DNA of 38,635 nucleotides. It comes from Candidatus Abyssobacteria bacterium SURF_5 (GTDB lineage Bacteria; Abyssobacteria; SURF-5). Of the stretch, positions 1 through 8,027 are shown in pieces; positions within the stretch are counted from its first letter, which is position 1; each line of letters begins with the position of its first letter. The notes beneath the pieces were generated by a model. That model had not been told where the DNA came from, ran no database searches, and was given only the letters and a program-made list of their open reading frames with translations. The stretch covers positions 1 to 38,635 of the forward strand of contig QZKU01000051.1 of assembly GCA_003598085.1 (NCBI GenBank), read 5' to 3'. Made by a program: the position numbers and the translations under genes.

Positions 1-259
1 CTTTCGAGCATCCTGATCAGACACTCGATATACAGGATTTAGTTCATGCTTTTCAATTATTTATGACTTTCTCTTACCCACAAATTCTCGCGAGGACCCT
101 AATTAAAAAGATACTTTTTCATGTCATAATTTGACGTTGCCCGCCGCGGCTGCATTCGAGGCATGCAACAATGAGGAGCCTCGATGAAAATCGCGAGCCG
201 GCTTCCATCGTTGAAATAAGTGAAAAATCCGATTCATTTTTGAGAAAAGGGACCGAAAA

Positions 260-2863
260 ATGCGGAAAGATGCTTTTGGGATAGCTTTATTGTTACTGCT
301 TCAGGTGTTATGGATTTCCTCCGCGGTGGCAGAAGACCAGGAGCCGCGCAGGGTCGTGCTCGACAACGGGATGACCGTTATCCTGCTCGAGAACCATAAT
401 TCCCCGGTGGTAACCATTCAGGCATGGGTGAGAGCGGGGACGGTTACCGAGCAGGAATTTATCGGCAGCGGGGTCTCACATTTCGTCGAGCACATGCTGT
501 TCAAAGGGACGGACCGGCGAAGCGTCGGCCAACTGGGGGAAGAAGTGAAGGCGGCGGGCGGCCAGACCAACGCCTATACCGGCTATGACAGGACGGTCTA
601 CTATATAACCTTCCACAGGGACTCATTCGATAAGTGCCTCGATATTTTAAGCGATGCCTTGATGAATTCGACTTTCGATCCCGCTGAAGTCGAGAAAGAG
701 CGTGAAGTAATTCTCAAAGAGATAAAGATGAATCGCGATGACGCATTCCGCCGCCTGTACATGAGGGCGCAGTTGACGGCATACGCGGTTCATCCGTATG
801 GCAATCCGGTCATTGGGTATGAGAATCTGCTGAGGAATCTGACGCGCGACGACCTGGTCACTTACTATAAAAGGCTGTATATTCCCAACAATATCACGTT
901 TATAGCGGTCGGCGATCTTGATGCGGATGATGCATTCCCGAAGATAGAAGCCGCCTTCGCCGATTTTCAGCGAAAATCGATCTCTCCCATCACTGTTCCT
1001 TCAGAGCCGCCCCAGGAAGGGGGGCGCGAGTACAGCGAGGAGTTTGATGTCACCGTGGCCCAGAGCATGATGGGGTTTCACGGGCCGAGCCTTTTTTCAG
1101 ACGACGTGTATCCGATGGACGTGCTGGCGATCATCCTGGGCGGCGGCGATACCTCGCGCCTGTACCGGGAGCTGCGGGAAAAGCAAGGCATTGTCTATCA
1201 CATAGATGCATGGTCGGCTACACCGAGGGATCCCGGCATGTTCTGGGTCAGCAGCTCATTTGAGCCGGAAAACGCGGAAAAGGTAAGGCAGGCTATTTGG
1301 CAGCAAATCGAAAAAGTAAAGGCGGAGCAGGTAACCGAAGAGGAACTGGAAACGGCGAGGGCGAAAGTGCTGAGCTCGTATCTGTTTTCCAGAGAATCCG
1401 TAGAGGGCCAGGCCAGAAGCCTTGGAACGGGCGAAGTAGAGGCCCATGACCTCAATTATGATAAGCGGTATGTCGATTCGGTCGCGCGCGTGACTGCCGC
1501 GGAGATCCAAGGCGTCGCCAGGAAGTATTTCTTCGAGGAAAACATGGTCGTGACGGCCCTGTTTCCGAGAGGAAAAGGTCCGGCGGCGGAGGTCGTTCAG
1601 CGGGAAGAGCGGCATGTTCCGCAGATAGAGAAAACCGTTCTCTCAAATGGGATTACGTTGCTGCTTCGCGACGGCCCCAGTACGGAAACCGTTTCGATAA
1701 AATCGATTTTTCTTGGCGGCGCGCTGGCGGAGACTCCGGAAACCAATGGAATCACCAATCTCATGAGCAAGACGATGCTGAAGGGCACCAAGACGCGCTC
1801 GGCTGAGGAGATTGCGGCGGCAATCGAGTCGCGCGGCGGCACCATGAGCTCGTTCTCCGGCCATAACAGCTTCGGATTTGACGTGAGCATGCTCAGCAGC
1901 GATGTTGAAACAGGGCTTGCCGTGCTGGGCGATGTTGTCGCTAATCCTGTTTTCCCCGAGCAGGAAATGCAGCGAGAGAAAATGGCGGCGCTTGCCAATA
2001 TCAAGAGCGTCAACGACGAGATCTTCTCGTCTTCGATGAAGTTGTTCCGCGAAACCATGTTCAATGGACATCCCTACAGTTTCCTGCTGCAAGGAGATCC
2101 TGAGGTAATTGCCTCGCTTACTCCGGACGATCTGCGGGCGTTCCACACGAAGGCGGTCAATCCGTCGCGAATGGTTCTCAGCATATTCGGCAAGATTGAT
2201 GAGGAGCGGGTTATTGATCTCGTCCAGGAGTATTTCGGCTCGCTCGGACCAGTGGAATCTCCCGCCCCTTCAGCGTTTCCTCCCGATTTCCCGGACGTTA
2301 TCACCCGGGCGCAGCGGGAGTTGAACAAGGAGCAACTCTCCATAGTTATTGGGTTCCCCGGCGTCACCGTCGCCAATCCCGACAGGTACCCGCTCGATGT
2401 GCTGACCGCCCTGCTCAACAGTCAGGGCGGGAAACTGTTCCAGGTTCTGCGCGACGAGCAGGGTCTGGCTTATTCTGTCGGCGCATTCAATCTCGTGGGC
2501 GTCGAGCCGGGCGCATTTGTCATGTACATCCTCACGATTCCTCAAAAGCAGGATGACGCAGCCGCCGGAATGCTCGACGTGATTCGTGATATCAAAGAGA
2601 GCGGCGTCCAGCCCCAGGAGCTTGAACGGGCGAAGATCGAACTCATCGGGAAGCACGCAATCGGGCTGCAAACCAACAGCCAGATTGCCACGGAAGCTTC
2701 GTTTGACGAGCTTTACGGACTTGGCTACGACAATTACAAAACGTATGATGAGAAAATCAGAGCGGTAACCGCCGAAGACATTCAGCGGGTGCTGTCGCTA
2801 GTCATCGATTTCGATCGCTACGTCATGGTCCGGGTTGGCGACGTCGACATGCAAGGTGAGTAG
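260..2863 (+). CDS. M16 family zinc metallopeptidase, two-domain (pitrilysin/insulinase type)
   Basis: An 867-aa protein with an N-terminal signal peptide (hydrophobic residues 7-24), so it is exported. The first half carries the inverted zinc motif HFVEH at residues 74-78, and a further Glu at 154 lies exactly 76 residues on, as expected for the third zinc ligand of M16 peptidases. The second half (from about residue 455) repeats the fold but has no HxxEH, as in single-chain enzymes where the second domain completes the substrate chamber and supplies binding residues. The length fits this fused class rather than the half-size processing-peptidase type. The ATG at 260 follows AAAGGGA at a good distance. 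The likely role is degradation of peptides in the periplasm; the substrate is unknown. The next gene begins 53 bp downstream and may be co-transcribed. Confidence 0.93.
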   Translation: MRKDAFGIALLLLLQVLWISSAVAEDQEPRRVVLDNGMTVILLENHNSPVVTIQAWVRAGTVTEQEFIGSGVSHFVEHMLFKGTDRRSVGQLGEEVKAAGGQTNAYTGYDRTVYYITFHRDSFDKCLDILSDALMNSTFDPAEVEKEREVILKEIKMNRDDAFRRLYMRAQLTAYAVHPYGNPVIGYENLLRNLTRDDLVTYYKRLYIPNNITFIAVGDLDADDAFPKIEAAFADFQRKSISPITVPSEPPQEGGREYSEEFDVTVAQSMMGFHGPSLFSDDVYPMDVLAIILGGGDTSRLYRELREKQGIVYHIDAWSATPRDPGMFWVSSSFEPENAEKVRQAIWQQIEKVKAEQVTEEELETARAKVLSSYLFSRESVEGQARSLGTGEVEAHDLNYDKRYVDSVARVTAAEIQGVARKYFFEENMVVTALFPRGKGPAAEVVQREERHVPQIEKTVLSNGITLLLRDGPSTETVSIKSIFLGGALAETPETNGITNLMSKTMLKGTKTRSAEEIAAAIESRGGTMSSFSGHNSFGFDVSMLSSDVETGLAVLGDVVANPVFPEQEMQREKMAALANIKSVNDEIFSSSMKLFRETMFNGHPYSFLLQGDPEVIASLTPDDLRAFHTKAVNPSRMVLSIFGKIDEERVIDLVQEYFGSLGPVESPAPSAFPPDFPDVITRAQRELNKEQLSIVIGFPGVTVANPDRYPLDVLTALLNSQGGKLFQVLRDEQGLAYSVGAFNLVGVEPGAFVMYILTIPQKQDDAAAGMLDVIRDIKESGVQPQELERAKIELIGKHAIGLQTNSQIATEASFDELYGLGYDNYKTYDEKIRAVTAEDIQRVLSLVIDFDRYVMVRVGDVDMQGE

Positions 2864-2916
2864 CTTTCGGGCGGAGTGAACAACACAAGAATTGTTGGGA
2901 GAAAGGAGCGTGCGCT

Positions 2917-3108
2917 TTGGAGTGTAACAAAGAGAGGAATCTGCGCAAGTGCAATTGCAGCTATGAGCCGTGCAGCAGAAAAGGTATCTGCTGCGAATGC
3001 GTCGCCTATCACCGTGCCTCGAATGAATTGCCGGCGTGTTTTTTCCCGGACAGCGTCGAGAAGACGTATGACCGCTCGTTCCGCCGGTTCGTCCAGATCC
3101 ACAAGTAG
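2917..3108 (+). CDS. Small cysteine-rich protein, DUF6485-like
   Basis: A 63-aa protein starting at a TTG codon, with a GAAAGGAG ribosome site just upstream (2901-2908) that decides the start. It has a dense cysteine pattern in its first half (C3, C12, C14, C19, C25, C26) and a C-terminal part containing PACFFP and a TYDRS-type segment. From memory this matches the DUF6485 family of short proteins in anaerobic bacteria and archaea; their function is not known to me. The cysteines suggest binding of zinc or an iron-sulfur cluster. It follows the M16 peptidase and is convergent with the Yip1-type gene. The neighbours do not suggest a function. Confidence 0.72.
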   Translation: MECNKERNLRKCNCSYEPCSRKGICCECVAYHRASNELPACFFPDSVEKTYDRSFRRFVQIHK

Positions 3109-3181
3109 AGAAGGCATGGCGTCGCAAAAATCTTCGATAAGGGGATTGAAACGTTGAGGTAATTCTTTCGGGCAGCTTTCA

Positions 3182-4294
3182 TTAGAAATCGGCCGACAGC
3201 CGGACGAGGAAGTCAAGCAATCCGAAATCGTATCCGGAAAGCGCCCAGTAGAGGAAAGCCAGAGACAAGACGAGCAGCATTGTGTAGGGGATTAATGCAA
3301 TGGTCACGGCCGTCGGATAGGCGATTCTATGCATTTGTCGTAGTCCCACTGTCACCAGTACGAATTGCCAGACTCCGCCTACCAGCGCTCCCACGAGGGG
3401 AATGAAGAAAAAAATGTTTGTTCCGGCGCTGTAGCATACCACCCTCAACGTCGACTCAAACCTTGCATGCCGACTGGTCATCAGCACCACAAAGACGTGA
3501 TACAGAAGGCACGCCCCCACAAGAACGAGCAGTCCGAGAAGGGGTGAAGCAACAATGCTGCCGATCCCGATCAAAGTGCGCCGGGTGAAGAGCAGGGAAT
3601 AATCCGGCGCGTCGCCGCGAAGGAAAGCAACTGCCCTGCCCGGGTATCCTCCTCTTATAAGGCGCCAGGACAAGCCACCCCCCAACCCGATCAGTGTCCA
3701 ATAGAATCCGTACAAAAGAGGACTTTGATATTCTCGGATAATAGGGACGCGCGAGAAAAAATGGAAAGGCGTAAAAAGTGATTGCGCCCAAGTTTTTGTG
3801 AAGGCGTGCCAGCCGCCGAGCTGTTGGCGACACTCCCAGGGAACGTACGGCCCGCGCGCCATCGCCTTCGAAACTGTCCCTGTCTCTTCCCGCCGCGTCG
3901 GTTCGTTCTGCCGGACCGGCTCGGGCTCGGGAGCGGGCGGTTTGACTGGTTCTGCGCCTTGTTCGCACGGCTCGCAGATGAACCCATCCGCGTCTTCATT
4001 GGCGCAGGCATAGCACAGCAGCCTTCCACAATTCTTGCAATGGGCCATCGCGTCAATGTCGGGATGGAAAGCGCATTTGGAGCGGCTTTCCTCGAGGAGC
4101 CGGTGCGAGCTGGGCCGTCGCGGCGGAGACGGCGAATGAAAAATATCCAATTCCGGCTCATCTGAAGGTTCTTCTTTGGAGGGCTTTGGCGGGGAATCGC
4201 CTTCGCTGAACACGAAGTGACAGTTGGGGCAGATATGGCTGCTCGTATGATCTGAACTGAACTCGGTGCTGCACCGGATACATTGGACGATCAT
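3182..4294 (-). CDS. Zinc-ribbon and B-box zinc-finger protein with C-terminal Yip1-type membrane domain
   Basis: A 370-aa protein. Residues 5-25 form a zinc ribbon (C5, C8, C22, C25). A low-complexity Pro/Glu/Ser linker follows, then a B-box-like finger (C74, H77, C86, C89, C94, C97, C107, C110), a second Pro/Glu-rich linker and about five hydrophobic helices from residue 185 to 365, resembling the Yip1 integral membrane domain. It therefore appears to display two zinc modules in the cytoplasm from a membrane anchor. Bacterial proteins of this make-up are common but uncharacterised, so no function is claimed. It starts 33 bp after the ilvE stop codon on the same strand and probably shares its transcript, although an exact TATAAT (minus strand, 4306-4311) without a clear -35 lies just upstream. 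Confidence 0.8.
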   Translation of the reverse strand: MIVQCIRCSTEFSSDHTSSHICPNCHFVFSEGDSPPKPSKEEPSDEPELDIFHSPSPPRRPSSHRLLEESRSKCAFHPDIDAMAHCKNCGRLLCYACANEDADGFICEPCEQGAEPVKPPAPEPEPVRQNEPTRREETGTVSKAMARGPYVPWECRQQLGGWHAFTKTWAQSLFTPFHFFSRVPIIREYQSPLLYGFYWTLIGLGGGLSWRLIRGGYPGRAVAFLRGDAPDYSLLFTRRTLIGIGSIVASPLLGLLVLVGACLLYHVFVVLMTSRHARFESTLRVVCYSAGTNIFFFIPLVGALVGGVWQFVLVTVGLRQMHRIAYPTAVTIALIPYTMLLVLSLAFLYWALSGYDFGLLDFLVRLSADF

Positions 4295-4327
4295 TAAGAC
4301 GCCCTATTATATTTCACCTTCCGGACA

Positions 4328-5254
4328 TCAGTAAACGGGAGTCAGCCAGTGCGAGTATTCCGGCAGTCTGTTTTGAACCATGTCGAAATAAAGAGCCTGC
4401 AACTTCAGCGTGAGTTCGCCCGGGTTGCCATTCCCGATAGCGCGTCGATCCACCGCGGTTACCGGCGCCACCTGTGCGCCCGTGCCGCAGAAGAAAAGCT
4501 CATCGGCAAGATACAGCTCCGTTCGGCCGATTGGGCGAATGACGGTTTCTATGCCCATTTGCTCGCGCGCGAGCTGAATGATCGTATCCCTGGTAACTCC
4601 TTCCAGAATATCCGACGTTACCGGAGTTGTAATTAACTCGCCATCGCGCACCATGAACAAATTCATTGCGCTTCCTTCGGAGACAAAGCCGTCTTGCGCG
4701 AGCATGATCGCTTCATCGAATCCGTTTTCCTTGGCTTCCGTCGATGCCAATGCCGAATTGATATAGATACCCGTTGCCTTGCTGCGCGCGGGAATGCAAT
4801 TATCCGGTACCCTGCGCCAACTCGATACCATTACACTCAGGCCTCTGGCGGTGTCCAAGTAATCGCCCAGCTTTATGTTGAAAACGGTGAACTCGTCCTT
4901 CAGATCGTCGATGCGCGGCCCGAGTTCGTAGGAACTCTTGTAGGCTATCGGTCGAATGTACATATCCTGGCGAAACTCGTTCATACGAGCCAGTTCGACG
5001 GTGATTCGGCAGGTCTCCTCGATCGAAAGGGGAAGCCTGATTCTGAACAAGTTGAAATTCTTGAACATTCGCTGATAATGTTTCTGCAGTTTGAATATGT
5101 ACAACTGGCTCTCATTTCCGTTCCAGTAGCCGCGTATCCCTTCGAACACTCCGGTTCCGTAATTGAACGTATGGGTCATGATACTGACTTTCGCGTCCTC
5201 GATTGGTACAAAATTGCCCTCAAAAAAGGCATAAGCCCCAAAATCCATTTTCAT
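4328..5254 (-). CDS. ilvE: Branched-chain amino acid aminotransferase (class IV, PLP)
   Basis: A 308-aa fold-type IV aminotransferase that interconverts Leu, Ile and Val with their 2-oxo acids. The PLP lysine is K159 in an ARSKATG context, followed by the EGSAMN segment that lines the cofactor; the early FNYGTGVFEGIRGY stretch is the usual N-terminal hallmark. The open frame extends 81 codons further upstream, but the ATG at 5254 is preceded by AGGAGA and matches the family start, and the extension would run across the strong promoter at 5331-5359, so it is rejected. The length is normal for IlvE. The Yip1-type gene follows 33 bp downstream. D-amino-acid or 4-amino-4-deoxychorismate members share this fold, but the sequence reads as IlvE. 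Confidence 0.9.
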   Translation of the reverse strand: MKMDFGAYAFFEGNFVPIEDAKVSIMTHTFNYGTGVFEGIRGYWNGNESQLYIFKLQKHYQRMFKNFNLFRIRLPLSIEETCRITVELARMNEFRQDMYIRPIAYKSSYELGPRIDDLKDEFTVFNIKLGDYLDTARGLSVMVSSWRRVPDNCIPARSKATGIYINSALASTEAKENGFDEAIMLAQDGFVSEGSAMNLFMVRDGELITTPVTSDILEGVTRDTIIQLAREQMGIETVIRPIGRTELYLADELFFCGTGAQVAPVTAVDRRAIGNGNPGELTLKLQALYFDMVQNRLPEYSHWLTPVY

Positions 5255-5330
5255 AGGTTCTCCTGAATCTCTCCGATTCACGCGCCGGCTGGAAAAGCCA
5301 AACCTGCTTTTTCTCTTGGAGTTGCAACTG

Positions 5331-5359
5331 ATTATATCAGAACATTTTTTTTGGTTCAA
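5331..5359 (-). promoter_or_regulatory. Sigma-70-type promoter of ilvE
   Basis: On the minus strand, TTGAAC (5354-5359), a 17-bp spacer with an A8 tract, and a perfect TATAAT (5331-5336). Transcription would start near 5324, leaving a leader of about 70 nt before the ATG at 5254. This site also rules out the long N-terminal extension of ilvE. Confidence 0.75.
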
Positions 5360-5507
5360 GCGTTTTTGCCCGCTTGGACCCGCTTGGGCCGGTCGCGACT
5401 TTAAAAAAATGATAACTGGTTCGATTTTTGCTACCTTTTTTGTGCTGGGAAACGGCGCCTCTGCCGATTTTTTGAGGCAGCGGGTCCGATGATACAACTT
5501 ATCAACA

Positions 5508-5536
5508 CTGCCAACAGGTTTTGCACAATATATAGT
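5508..5536 (+). promoter_or_regulatory. Possible promoter of the cyclic-nucleotide-binding gene
   Basis: CTGCCA (5508-5513), a 17-bp spacer and TATAGT (5531-5536), 27 bp ahead of the TTG start. The -35 is poor, so this is tentative. The whole 5255-5562 gap separates two divergent genes and holds little else beyond a short imperfect duplication of CCCGCTTGG near 5370. Confidence 0.35.
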
Positions 5537-5562
5537 AGGGTTGTGCTTGTGGAAGGGAAGCT

Positions 5563-6066
5563 TTGGATCAGTTAGTAAAAATATACCAGGAATCGGAAAA
5601 ACTGAGAGCCCTGCAGGTTAATTACTTGCCGCAGGAAATCGTGTTTTCCGAAGGCGAGAATACATCGGAGATGTACATCCTGTTATCGGGGAAAGTGGAA
5701 ATTCTTAAAGACGACAAGCGAATAGCCGTTGTCGAGGAAGAGGGAAGTTATCTGGGAGAATTATCCACGTTGCTCGGGATCCCCCGCAGTGCGACCGTGA
5801 AGACCATGTCCTCTTGCCAGTTTCTTGTTGTTGGATCCGAAAAAGTGACGGATTTTTTGGCCTCGTCTCCCGCTCTTGGTCTCAAACTGGCGCGAATGCT
5901 GGCGGAACGGCTGGTAAGGATGAACATGGACCATGTTCGCCTGGAGCGAAAAATAGACCTGATGATGGAGCGACTGCGCGACGCAAATGATCGTTTGCAG
6001 AAGCGCGACAAGCAGGTCGAACAGCTTGTGGCCCGCCTCGAGAAACTTCAGCACCTCCAATCTTAG
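5563..6066 (+). CDS. Cyclic-nucleotide-binding (Crp-type) domain protein with C-terminal coiled coil, no DNA-binding domain
   Basis: A 167-aa protein. Residues 15-115 form a cNMP-binding beta barrel: a glycine in SGKVEI, and the phosphate-binding cassette GELSTLLGIPRSATV with the conserved Glu and Arg, so a cyclic nucleotide could bind. After the C-helix the chain continues as a charged, heptad-like helix (about 118-165, rich in Arg, Lys, Glu and Leu), likely a coiled coil. The helix-turn-helix of Crp/Fnr regulators is missing, so it should act by protein contact rather than as a transcription factor. The TTG start at 5563 is chosen because GGAAGGGAAG directly precedes it and no ATG lies before the domain. 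It stands alone between ilvE (divergent) and the ilvD-like operon. Confidence 0.82.
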   Translation: MDQLVKIYQESEKLRALQVNYLPQEIVFSEGENTSEMYILLSGKVEILKDDKRIAVVEEEGSYLGELSTLLGIPRSATVKTMSSCQFLVVGSEKVTDFLASSPALGLKLARMLAERLVRMNMDHVRLERKIDLMMERLRDANDRLQKRDKQVEQLVARLEKLQHLQS

Positions 6067-6223
6067 TTCCCCGACTTGTTTCCAACGTTGATTGGAAATC
6101 GATTCGAAATGCTTCGTCATACGACGGAGACCATTCATCTTCGAGGTGTCGGGCTCTGCCATGGTTTAAGGAAATCCGCGAACGGACCTTTCCCCGGCGC
6201 CTGCCAAGAACCCTCGCTGTTGC

Positions 6224-6253
6224 TTGATTTAGTCAATTTTACTGTGGTATAGT
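6224..6253 (+). promoter_or_regulatory. Likely promoter of the ilvD-like operon
   Basis: TTGATT (6224-6229), an 18-bp spacer and TATAGT (6248-6253), giving a start near 6260. The leader to the GTG at 6284 would be only about 24 nt and contains no clear Shine-Dalgarno site. Confidence 0.5.
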
Positions 6254-6283
6254 TAGTTTCTCCATATCAGTAAACGAATACTT

Positions 6284-8026
6284 GTGGACAATGAACGATT
6301 GATGAAGAAACTGGAGCCTGAACAGGCCTCGCGGGCCCTCTCTCTTCTGATGGGTCTGCGCACGCACCGGTTCTTTTACAAGGCAAGTGGATTTATCGAT
6401 GCCGAACTCGGGCGCCCGCTGGTTGCCATTGCCAATACGATGCAGGATGCCGGCGTGGGACATATGCATCTGGGTCAGGTAGCGGAGGCTGTAAAAGCCG
6501 GTATTTATCTTGGCGGCGGAACCCCGATAGAGTTCAACACCATCGGCCCCTGCGGCGGCTACTGTCAGAAACGCGGAATCGATGATCTGACCATGCTTTA
6601 CGACCTTCCCCAGCGCGATGTGATTGCGGATTCGGTCGAGGTGCAGATGCGCAATTACGGGGCGGACGGCCTCGTCTGCATTGGAACATGCGACAAGAGC
6701 ATTCCCGGACTCTGGCTTGGAGCTGCGAGAATGGACTTGCCCACCATTTTCGTGACCGGCGGCCCCGCCTATCCCGGGACCTTCGATGGAGAACCGACTG
6801 TCTTTCCCACGGATGTAATTCTGCGATGCCTGAACGACGTACTTTCCGGCGCGATAACCGATGATGAGTTTCATAATACGATGGCCGAGATGGAGGGGAA
6901 ATGGATTACTTCCTGCGGGGCCTGCCCGGAGCTAACCACAGCCAATACAGTTCAGATGGCGACAGAGGTTATGGGATTGTGCCTGCCCGGCACATCGACC
7001 ATCCCGGGTCCTGACATCGAGCGCCTGCGGAAGGCAAAAGAGGCCGGCGTCGCCATTGTCAAGTTGATCCGGGAAGGCGCCAGGTTTTCTGATTTTGTGA
7101 CGGAGGAAGCTATCCAGGATGCCGCCCGGCTGATCATGGCCACTTCGGCGGGAACCAACGGGATTCTCCACCTGCTGAGTCTGTCGAAGGCGATGGGCCT
7201 CAATGTCGACATAAACACTTTCGCGAGAATCAGCGATCAAACTCCGTACTTCTGTCCCATCCGGCCGAGCGGTCCCTATACAATGGTCGATCTCAACCGT
7301 GCAGGCGGGCCGTTCGCCGTATTGAAAAGAATAGAGACAGAGATAGCCGTCAAGCGCCCGACCGCAGGTGGCAAGACGGTGGGCGAGGTTCTCTCTGAAA
7401 CAGTTATCGCAGATGACAACGTCATCCGGCCGCTCCCAAAAAGCCTGGCCCCGCACGGCGGCATTGTCGTACTGAGGGGTAATCTTGCCCCACGAGGCTC
7501 GCTTTCCCGATTTACCATTGCCGGCAACGAGAAACAGAGGTTCAGGGGCCCGTGCAAGTGCTATGATACTCAGCAGGCGGCTATCATGGGCATCCTCTCG
7601 GACGGGGTGAGCGAAGGCGATGTCCTGGTTGTCCGATACGAGGGACCACGAGGAGGCCCGGGATTTTCTGAAAACTTCCAGGTCGTCCTGCTTTTGGAGA
7701 TGCTCGGGCTGCGCAACGTTGCGGTGGTCACCGACAGCCGCTTTTCGGGAGCGACGGTCGGTGCGCTCTATGTGGGGTATATAACTCCGGAGGCCCAGAT
7801 CGGCGGACCGCTGGCGGCGGTCGAGGAAGGCGACTTCATTTCCATTAGTATTCCTGATCGGGAAATCAATCTGGAAGTGAGCGATGGCGAGATGAAACAG
7901 CGACTGGCAAGGTGGCAGCCGCCCCCTCCCCGGGTCGCGTCCGGAATTCTGGTCGACTGGCATTTGCTGGCGACTCAGTTTGATGAAGGCGCAATGGTAC
8001 AAAGAAACATTCACGGAAGCCCTTGA
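6284..8026 (+). CDS. IlvD/Edd family dehydratase, divergent from canonical dihydroxy-acid dehydratase
   Basis: A 580-aa member of the IlvD/Edd family of Fe-S dehydratases, which remove water from dihydroxy acids (IlvD: branched-chain precursors; Edd: 6-phosphogluconate; others: sugar acids). Family signs are the early N-T-x-x-D-x-G-x-G-H-x-H segment (residues 51-62), T135-C136-D137-K138 and C211-G-A-C214 followed by TTANT. Where canonical IlvD has CDGIAMGH, this protein has GPC90GGYC94QKRGIDD, and the CSGMFTAN context is CPELTTAN, so the cluster environment is altered. The specificity cannot be read from sequence and a plain ilvD label is uncertain. The start is GTG 6284 or ATG 6302; neither has a good ribosome site. 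Its stop codon is one base from the next gene's ATG, so they form an operon. Confidence 0.85.
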   Translation: MDNERLMKKLEPEQASRALSLLMGLRTHRFFYKASGFIDAELGRPLVAIANTMQDAGVGHMHLGQVAEAVKAGIYLGGGTPIEFNTIGPCGGYCQKRGIDDLTMLYDLPQRDVIADSVEVQMRNYGADGLVCIGTCDKSIPGLWLGAARMDLPTIFVTGGPAYPGTFDGEPTVFPTDVILRCLNDVLSGAITDDEFHNTMAEMEGKWITSCGACPELTTANTVQMATEVMGLCLPGTSTIPGPDIERLRKAKEAGVAIVKLIREGARFSDFVTEEAIQDAARLIMATSAGTNGILHLLSLSKAMGLNVDINTFARISDQTPYFCPIRPSGPYTMVDLNRAGGPFAVLKRIETEIAVKRPTAGGKTVGEVLSETVIADDNVIRPLPKSLAPHGGIVVLRGNLAPRGSLSRFTIAGNEKQRFRGPCKCYDTQQAAIMGILSDGVSEGDVLVVRYEGPRGGPGFSENFQVVLLLEMLGLRNVAVVTDSRFSGATVGALYVGYITPEAQIGGPLAAVEEGDFISISIPDREINLEVSDGEMKQRLARWQPPPPRVASGILVDWHLLATQFDEGAMVQRNIHGSP

Positions 8027-8027
8027 G

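Noticed and set aside
170-283. 37-codon frame upstream of the M16 peptidase
   Set aside because: No ribosome site and no protein-like character; it overlaps the true start of the peptidase gene.
4694-5266. 190-codon plus-strand frame opposite ilvE
   Set aside because: It is antisense to well-conserved ilvE sequence including the PLP lysine and has no recognisable protein features.
5255-5497. N-terminal extension of ilvE (81 codons)
   Set aside because: It crosses a near-perfect promoter (5331-5359) and lacks family similarity; ATG 5254 has its own ribosome site.
6932-8014. 360-codon minus-strand open frame inside the IlvD-like gene
   Set aside because: It lies fully antisense to a gene with clear family motifs and its translation shows no domain; it is a by-product of codon bias.
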